NCBI GenBank assembly: GCA_030674915.1
Contig: JASXSV010000001.1
Location: 248,001-312,000, forward strand
Direction of reading: 5' to 3'
Origin: Candidatus Endonucleibacter bathymodioli
GTDB taxonomy: Bacteria; Pseudomonadota; Gammaproteobacteria; Pseudomonadales; Endozoicomonadaceae
Length of the DNA stretch: 64,000 nt
In this document: piece by piece, positions 58,700-64,000 of the stretch
Layout: every line of letters begins with the position of its first letter
Numbering within the stretch: position 1 is the stretch's first letter
Translations under genes and position numbers: made by a program
The notes under the pieces: generated by a model
Seen by the model: only the letters and a program-made list of their open reading frames with translations
What the model was told of the DNA's origin: nothing
The model's database searches: none

Positions 58700-59584
58700 C
58701 TATAGATATTGCTTTGAATTTGTCAGGCAACGTCTTTTTGTCAAAGGTGCTGTTACATAATCTTCATCAAGAAAGCGTATCAGTTCTTTGAGTTGTTTTT
58801 TATCTTTCGGGATGACCAGTTTTCCGTTATTGGTTTTGATATCTATTTTATGCTCTTCGGCAACATGCTGGTTCAGGTCATTAGCAACGGTTTCTATATC
58901 GTTAATGGAGAAATTATCCAGTACATTGTTTTTCTGTAGCAGTGCAATCTTTTTTCTGATGATGGAATCGGCATTGCCTTTGAATGTATCTTGATCTTCA
59001 AACTCAAACAAATCATTCTCGGCAAAGGTATCCAGATCGGTATCGGTGGCAGCGGTGTAGTAGTCGCTTAAATCTAAAAATCGTTTGGTATTGTGGTAAG
59101 AGACAAATAACAGGTTTCCGTCAGAATAGTGCGCGGTGAGTTTATCTTGCAAAACTAATCCTGGCTCTTCCAGTTTTTTGTAGGTATCCCCTGAGCCAAT
59201 GAGCGTCCAGCCTTTGGACAGTAGTTTCCCCGTATCAAACACCTGAAAGCTTACTTGTTTATTTTGATCACCCCAGTTGCCCGTAAACAGGGCTTTTATG
59301 CGATGCGTTTTCAGTATCGGGTTACCCAGTGGATTACTCAGCGCATTGGAGATGGCTTCTGGTAATGGATAGTCTTCGATTTGGAATATCTCGCCTGAAT
59401 CGACATTGTAACTACCCGTAAATGCGATGGTTTGCTTATCCGCAGTAAATGACTATTGCTGTTGTGCGAAAAATGTTCCCAACTCCTGTTGAAAATCATG
59501 GGTCAGTGGAATACGGCGAATGGGTGTTTGCTCATCATCTAAAAGGGCAAACAGGTTGCTTATTGTGTTGTTATTATCGGGCAT
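58700..59584 (-). pseudogene. kwaB: Kiwa anti-phage protein KwaB (DUF4868), with an in-frame amber stop
   Basis: KwaB is the DNA-binding partner in the two-gene Kiwa defence system. The frame starts at the ATG at 59584, overlapping kwaA by eleven bases (MPDNNNTISNLFALLDDEQ), and stops at TAG 59453-59455 after FFAQQQ. It continues without a frame change: FTGSYNVDSGEIFQIEDYPL, NWGDQNKQVSFQVFDTGK, VSYHNTKRFLDLSDYYTAA and the family ending FLDEDYVTAPLTKRRCLTNS. About 294 residues in total, slightly short for the family. A single nonsense change inactivates it unless TAG is read through; a 180-residue C-terminal part could be expressed alone. Confidence 0.75.
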
Positions 59585-60116
59585 GGGATGGTTCCAGTAT
59601 CATATATTCTGTCAGTTGCACCACTTGGTTGATGCTCTTGCAATCGGCGATATTTTGTTTGGTGATTAATACATAGGTAATATCACCCTCAAGGGTGGCT
59701 TCATAAAAATGATAGCCAAAGAATCCCAGTAAAGGGTTGAAGTGATAGGCATGTGAATTTTGCACAATGAAGAAAAAGATCACGGCGATAAAGATCAATA
59801 CTGGCAAGCTGATGCCCGTTTGTGTAGACGATACGCTAGTTTGGTTGATGAGAGGCAATAGGTACACCAATAGAAAACCGACAATCTCTTTATCGACGGT
59901 TTTTACTGCTTTAATTTTAACGGGTAATCTTTCCAGTTTTTTCCCTGATAGCGAGACTAAACCACCACAGAGTAGCGTTAGCAGTACCGATACCAACAGA
60001 TAAACCCAACCCACCTGCCAATCCCATGCCTTGCTGAATTCCACAAACCACAGCGTCAGGCAAATGGGTGCCAGTGAGGTGGCTACCAAGGCGAGTTTAG
60101 CGGCTTTGTTAAGCAT
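59574..60116 (-). CDS. kwaA: Kiwa anti-phage membrane protein KwaA
   Basis: 180 residues with four membrane helices (LALVATSLAPICLTLWFVEF; VGWVYLLVSVLLTLLCGGLV; IVGFLLVYLLPLI; LPVLIFIAVIFFFIVQNSHA) and a C-terminal soluble part (FYEATLEGDITYVLITKQNI). This matches KwaA, which monitors the membrane for phage infection and works with KwaB. The ATG overlaps the end of hsdS by eight bases, and its stop overlaps the start of kwaB. Intact here, but its partner gene is broken. Confidence 0.8.
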   Translation of the reverse strand: MLNKAAKLALVATSLAPICLTLWFVEFSKAWDWQVGWVYLLVSVLLTLLCGGLVSLSGKKLERLPVKIKAVKTVDKEIVGFLLVYLLPLINQTSVSSTQTGISLPVLIFIAVIFFFIVQNSHAYHFNPLLGFFGYHFYEATLEGDITYVLITKQNIADCKSINQVVQLTEYMILEPSHAR

Positions 60117-61491
60117 TGGCAGCTGCCGGTTCTGTGGCTTCGATGGTGAAGGCTTCTTTTAATACCGCCTGCATCAAGGCGTTGGCGTGGGTTTGGTTGT
60201 GGGTGATTTGGGTTTCCAATTGATCGCAGAGAGCGAGTAGTTTTTCGACTTTGGTGACAATGGCTTTTTGTTCGGGGAGTGGGGGGAGAGGAATTAATAG
60301 ATTTGATAATTCAGTACTGTTTATATTATTGATTCCAACAGTTGTCCTCAGAGGAGTTTCTATTTGCTCTCTCAGCGCCCAGCTTCCTAGATATTTTTGC
60401 AGGTAATGAATATTTGATTTGCTCAACGAGAATCTTAACCTAATTAAATATCCAGCATAACCAAAACCTTCAAATTCATTTGAAACACATACTGTCTTCC
60501 CAACAAGTTTTTTGCTTCCATTCGACCGTATTACTAACAAATCACCCTCAAGTAATGAATATTGATTTTTCTCTTTATCTGTTAGGTCTGTATATTTTAA
60601 GTCCTTGCTACATATCAACCCAGATGAAATATTCGGTATTCTTAAAATAGGCGTATTTTGACCCACATCATATGTACATTTTTTTGAAGTGCCGTATTGT
60701 AAATCATAAAGTACCTCTTCTAACCGACACCAAACCCACCCATCAGGCAAAGCAAACGGTTTTTCATCCTCGCTAACCTGCCCGTCCGGCAGGCGGGTCG
60801 GGGGCAGTGGTTTTTGTTTTTTGATTTTTTTATCTTTAATCAGTTGGGCTTTTTCTGCCTGTATGCGTTTTAGCAATTCACTAGCAGGTTCGACATTGGG
60901 GTTTTGCTCTCGCCAATCGGCGGTGAGCTTGCCTTCAATGGCTTCCTGTAATATCTGCTGACGGAGTTTCTTGAGCAGGGTTTGTTGGTGGGTGAGTTCG
61001 GTTTTTAACTCTGTATCTTCTGTTTCAACGCTTTTGAAATGAGCAACGATTTTCCTTTGTTCATCTAAAGGCGGCAACGGTATTTCTAGTTCAAACAATT
61101 CTTTAGGTTGAACTCGCTGGGTCGCAGCTCCTCTTGCAATATTCACCAAATCCAAATAGAAATTCCCTTGCTTCAAATAATAATCAATCCAGATTGGTAA
61201 ACATCCCTCATCTACATCGAAGGCAGGTAAATCAGAGGTACTTTCAAATCCATCCAAGTCATCGGGAACAATACCAAATGCGCCTTTATGTATATTTTGC
61301 TTTCCATAAATAAACTGCCCATTTTTTCTAATAAAATATTTTGTTGCTCCCTTAGTTTCCTTTTTAGCTGGTCTTTTAATAACCCCTTTTGCATTCAGAA
61401 GAACCCTAATTCTTGAATCAACGCCTGGCGAAGTGGATTCTATTTTGCTTTCGGTTAAAATATCGCCGAGTCTAACTTCTTTCCAACCCAT
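60109..61491 (-). CDS. hsdS: Type I restriction-modification specificity subunit HsdS
   Basis: 460 residues from the ATG at 61491 (a GTG one codon earlier is possible). Two target-recognition halves are visible: WKEVRLGDILTESK ... IPLPPLDEQRKIVAHF and WVWCRLEEVLYDLQYGTS ... IPLPPLPEQKAIVTKV. Each is followed by a coiled-coil conserved region (TELTHQQTLLKKLRQQILQE; LCDQLETQITHNQTHANALM). It sets the DNA sequence recognised by HsdM/HsdR. The linker holds TRLPDGQV, encoded by a small palindrome. Its start overlaps the upstream small ORF. hsdR is not in the window. Confidence 0.94.
   Translation of the reverse strand: MGWKEVRLGDILTESKIESTSPGVDSRIRVLLNAKGVIKRPAKKETKGATKYFIRKNGQFIYGKQNIHKGAFGIVPDDLDGFESTSDLPAFDVDEGCLPIWIDYYLKQGNFYLDLVNIARGAATQRVQPKELFELEIPLPPLDEQRKIVAHFKSVETEDTELKTELTHQQTLLKKLRQQILQEAIEGKLTADWREQNPNVEPASELLKRIQAEKAQLIKDKKIKKQKPLPPTRLPDGQVSEDEKPFALPDGWVWCRLEEVLYDLQYGTSKKCTYDVGQNTPILRIPNISSGLICSKDLKYTDLTDKEKNQYSLLEGDLLVIRSNGSKKLVGKTVCVSNEFEGFGYAGYLIRLRFSLSKSNIHYLQKYLGSWALREQIETPLRTTVGINNINSTELSNLLIPLPPLPEQKAIVTKVEKLLALCDQLETQITHNQTHANALMQAVLKEAFTIEATEPAAANA
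60777..60793. repeat. Palindromic GC-rich insert in the hsdS linker
   Basis: CCTGCC-CGTCC-GGCAGG, six-base arms, in frame as RLPDGQV. It is far more GC-rich than its surroundings and sits in the hydrophilic linker between the two recognition halves, where insertion is tolerated. Confidence 0.7.
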
Positions 61492-61607
61492 CACTCCACC
61501 CCCTCAATCAAGCGTTTTCCCCGCTCAATCTCGGCAATCAATTCTCTATACGCTGTGTAGAAATTTCCCTGCTGGAATGCTATTCTAGTTAATAATACAG
61601 TCCTCAT
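61491..61607 (-). CDS. Small 38-aa ORF coupled between the YhcG-like nuclease and hsdS
   Basis: Reads MRTVLLTRIAFQQGNFYTAY, then RELIAEIERGKRLIEGVE. Its ATG shares bases with the stop of the upstream gene (ATGA) and its TGA overlaps the hsdS ATG (TGATG). Both overlaps are typical of coupled translation. I do not recognise it; it may be a remnant or a real small partner. Confidence 0.5.
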   Translation of the reverse strand: MRTVLLTRIAFQQGNFYTAYRELIAEIERGKRLIEGVE

Positions 61608-62608
61608 GAGTCGCCACCTTCCAACAATGCGTAAAACTCATTGAGTTTTTGGCGCAGTAGTTCTTTGGGAATAAGTTTGGTTTCGTAGTCGGCAATAACG
61701 GTGGGGCTAAGTGAACGGTTGAGGGCTAATTTAACCACTTCATCGTCTTTTTCACGACAAAGTAAAATACCAATACTGGGGTTTTCGTGAGCGAGTTTTA
61801 CATTTTGATCGAGGGCTTCAAGGTAAAATTCCAACTGCCCCAGATAGGCAGGTTTAAACTTGTCTGTTTTTAATTCTATCGCAACCATGCACTGTAACTG
61901 GCGATGAAAAAACAACAGGTCGATGACAAAATCATCGTTGCCCACTTGCAGGCGATACTCTTGCCCTATAAAAGTAAAACCAAAGCCTAGCTCTAAAATG
62001 AAATCTTTCAGTGAAGCAAACAAGGCTTGTTGCAGGTCTTTTTCTTTATGGGGAATGGGCAGGTCTAAAAACTCAAAGACATAGCTATCTTTAAAAATGC
62101 CATCGGTTGATTTTGGTAATTCTGATACCACTGGCGACCGTTTTTTGTTCGCCAGCATGGTTCGTTCAAAAGTGCCTGTTTTTATAAGTCTTTCCAGCTC
62201 TCTGAAACTGTATTTTTTCTTTGAACATAACAGCAGGTAAAATTCTCTCTCTTCAGCTGTTTTCAGGGTCATTATTCGGCGGTTATGGCTCCATGGTAAA
62301 ACTGTCCACAGTGTGGACAGTTTTGGAAACTCTCGGTAAATCTCGTAGAATTGCTTCATTCTCCAGATGTTTCTAGCACTAAAGCCATTCATATTGGGTT
62401 CTTTTTGCTGAATAAAATCAGCCAGTTCCCCAACGACACCTTTACCCCAGCCTGCCTGCTCTACATTATTCGATACATATTGACCAATATTCCAATAAAG
62501 CTGAACCAGGGTTTTATTAACCTGTTGAAAGGCTTGTTGCTTAGCCTGCTGAATTTGAGCTAAGACTTCACCAAATTGTGATTCGTTTATATTCGTTAAA
62601 TCATTCAT
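61604..62608 (-). CDS. YhcG-like PDDEXK nuclease (DUF1016) in a type I restriction locus
   Basis: 334 residues from the ATG at 62608, with GGAGG seven bases upstream. The N-terminal domain (VNKTLVQLYWNIGQYVSNNV, FSARNIWRMKQFYEIY, LPWSHNRRIM) is the DUF1016 N-terminal fold. The C-terminal PDDEXK nuclease core has DDFVIDLLFFHRQLQCMVAI followed by ELKTDKFKPAYLGQLEFYLE, with D, E and K in order. Its exact role is unknown; such genes often sit between hsdM and hsdS. The stop overlaps the small ORF. Confidence 0.88.
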   Translation of the reverse strand: MNDLTNINESQFGEVLAQIQQAKQQAFQQVNKTLVQLYWNIGQYVSNNVEQAGWGKGVVGELADFIQQKEPNMNGFSARNIWRMKQFYEIYREFPKLSTLWTVLPWSHNRRIMTLKTAEEREFYLLLCSKKKYSFRELERLIKTGTFERTMLANKKRSPVVSELPKSTDGIFKDSYVFEFLDLPIPHKEKDLQQALFASLKDFILELGFGFTFIGQEYRLQVGNDDFVIDLLFFHRQLQCMVAIELKTDKFKPAYLGQLEFYLEALDQNVKLAHENPSIGILLCREKDDEVVKLALNRSLSPTVIADYETKLIPKELLRQKLNEFYALLEGGDS

Positions 62609-62684
62609 CGTTAAGCCTCCAAATTGGGACACAGTGCGCCCCAAATTGGCAATTGAAAAAATATTACTTGATACATCTCACCCA

Positions 62685-63998
62685 TCAGATTAATTCCTTT
62701 TTCAACTTATTAAGGAGATCATCACCCTTGGCAAAAGATTGATGCAACATATCAAGCAATTCGGCACTGCTGTATTGCTTTTCTTCTTCGCCTTGGTGCG
62801 GGTTTTTAATATCGAGGTTGTAGCCGTTGGCTTTGATGGTTTTGATGTCTACCTGCCATGCTTGTTCGCTCTCTTTTCGGTCTTTCCACCACTGTTTCAG
62901 GCTTTCAAACTCTGCCAACTGTATGGGCTTGGTTTTGGAATAGGCCTTGTAGCCTTCGGGCAATGTGTGCTCGTAGTACCAGACTGTTTTTGTCGGCTCG
63001 CCCTTAGTGAAAAACAAAAGATTCGTCGCCACCGAGGCATAGGGCTGAAACACGGAATTAGGCAGACGAATAATGGTGTGCAGGTTGCAGTCTTCCAATA
63101 GTTTTTGACGGATACGCTGTTTGACACCATCGCCGGTGAGTGAGCCATCGGGCAGCACAATCGCCGCTCTGCCACCGTCTTTAAGCAGGTGAATCATCAA
63201 GATTAAAAACAGATCGGCAGATTCTTTGGTGCGGTAGGTTTGCGGAAAGTTGTTTTCGTTGTTGTTAGACACCACACCACCAAAGGGCGGGTTAGCAAGG
63301 ATTACATCCACCCGATCGTTTTGGCGGTATTCGCTCAGTGGTTTTGCCAATGAATCGCCAAATTGAATGTTGGGGGTGTTAATGTCGTGCAGAATCAGGT
63401 TGGTATTGCCCAGCAAGTAGGGCAAGGGTTTGTATTCCCAACCCACCACATTGCGTTGCAGGGCTTCACGCTCGGCAACAGTGCTGGCTTTTGTTTTGAG
63501 ATGTTCCAGTGCGGCGGTGAGATAACCCCCTGTTCCACAGGCAGGGTCTAGCACTTTCTCATTCGCTTTGGGGTCGGTGAGTTCAGCTAATAGTTCGGTA
63601 ATGGCTCGGGGCGTGTAAAATTCGCCCAATGTACCAGCACTTTGTAGTTCACTTAAAAAGGTTTCGTATATTTGCCCAAATACATGCTTGTCTTTGCTGT
63701 TGTTAAAATCAATCTCGTTGAGTTTGTTAATAACTTGGCGTAGATGAATGCCTGATTTCATGTAGTTGTAGTTATTGGCAAACACTTCATGCACCAGTAA
63801 AGCACGGCGGTTAGCCGTTGTGCCGACTTTATAAACAGATAGATCAAGATTGCCTAATTGTGGAAATAGGGTTTGGTCAACAAAGGCAAGTAGCTCATCG
63901 CCTGTCATGCCTTCGTCATCACCTGCCCACTCATCCCAGTGCAGGGCTTCGGGTATGGGTGAGGTGTAATCATCTTGTATCAGTTCCAGCTCTTTGTC
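62685..63998 (-). CDS. hsdM: Type I restriction-modification methyltransferase HsdM (partial, runs off the window end)
   Basis: N6-adenine methylase of a type I system. At least 438 residues, frame still open at 63998 (DKELELIQDDYTSPIPEALH), so the N-terminus is beyond the window; the ATG at 63908 is internal. Motif I is VLDPACGTGGYLTAALE, with FYTPRAITELLAEL before it; motif IV is ILANPPFGG, and ADLFLILMIHLLKDGGRAAI follows. A gap of ~75 bases separates it from the nuclease gene. Confidence 0.95.
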   Translation of the reverse strand, partial: DKELELIQDDYTSPIPEALHWDEWAGDDEGMTGDELLAFVDQTLFPQLGNLDLSVYKVGTTANRRALLVHEVFANNYNYMKSGIHLRQVINKLNEIDFNNSKDKHVFGQIYETFLSELQSAGTLGEFYTPRAITELLAELTDPKANEKVLDPACGTGGYLTAALEHLKTKASTVAEREALQRNVVGWEYKPLPYLLGNTNLILHDINTPNIQFGDSLAKPLSEYRQNDRVDVILANPPFGGVVSNNNENNFPQTYRTKESADLFLILMIHLLKDGGRAAIVLPDGSLTGDGVKQRIRQKLLEDCNLHTIIRLPNSVFQPYASVATNLLFFTKGEPTKTVWYYEHTLPEGYKAYSKTKPIQLAEFESLKQWWKDRKESEQAWQVDIKTIKANGYNLDIKNPHQGEEEKQYSSAELLDMLHQSFAKGDDLLNKLKKELI

Positions 63999-64000
63999 TT

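Noticed and set aside
1..64000. tRNA or rRNA genes
   Set aside because: No tRNA-like T-arm/acceptor pattern or rRNA segment was recognised by eye in the gene-free stretches; a tRNAscan run would settle it.
58700..64000. A complete restriction-modification system
   Set aside because: hsdR is not present in the visible part; it may lie beyond the right edge upstream of hsdM.

Overview
The window looks like the chromosome of an AT-rich gammaproteobacterium, probably an Oceanospirillales/Endozoicomonadaceae-like animal-associated lineage. This rests on conserved gene blocks: pabC-mltG-tmk-holB-pilZ-tatD, hisS-yfgM-bamB-der, ygfZ / sdhE-ygfX / nadB, a full nqrABCDEF operon, and apbE-nqrM-sthA. 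It also rests on eukaryote-like coding content: C2H2 zinc-finger proteins, an OGFr-like domain, and NADAR and macro-like domains. An intranuclear or intracellular parasite of animals, such as 'Ca. Endonucleibacter', would fit, but that placement is inference from the sequence alone.

Layout. 0-9.7 kb: the 3' end of purF, a 1714-aa multidomain candidate effector, pyrF, a small Smr protein, then a decayed stretch with transposase remnants and dispersed repeats. 9.7-14.2 kb: ygfZ, sdhE, ygfX, a nadB broken at a G8 tract, and a dead IS481-type transposase. 14.6-20.2 kb: an unrecognised 674-aa protein, then sthA, nqrM and apbE. 21-26.6 kb: sdaA and gcvP, separated by an intact IS30-family element. 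27.2-36.8 kb: an accessory region with three paralogous genes encoding secretion-signal-bearing six-finger C2H2 proteins, two more IS30 copies, two IS481 remnants carrying 8-bp repeat expansions, and an IS5-like remnant; much of it arose by a ~3.4-kb tandem duplication. 37.8-41.5 kb: brnQ and a membrane GGDEF protein with a possibly split sensor part. 41.6-58.4 kb: housekeeping genes, all on the minus strand (der, bamB, yfgM, hisS; nqrF to nqrA; tatD, pilZ, holB, tmk, mltG, pabC). 58.4-64 kb: a defence operon reading hsdM, a YhcG-like nuclease, a 38-aa ORF, hsdS, kwaA and kwaB (Kiwa), with kwaB carrying an in-frame stop and an integron attC-like site just downstream.

How the genes work together. 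The Na+-translocating NADH:quinone oxidoreductase genes and their maturation genes (apbE flavin transferase, nqrM) are both present but lie about 26 kb apart. SdaA and GcvP handle serine and glycine breakdown. The defence genes overlap by a few bases throughout and look co-translated. The most unusual content is the giant OGFr/NADAR/macro-like protein and the expanding family of secreted-looking zinc-finger proteins; both are good candidates for factors acting on host nuclear or ADP-ribose biology.

The intergenic DNA is full of degenerate dispersed repeats, dead insertion sequences and microsatellites, and several genes are broken (nadB, kwaB, one IS30 transposase, the IS5 and IS481 transposases). 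This fits a host-restricted genome that is decaying while mobile elements multiply.
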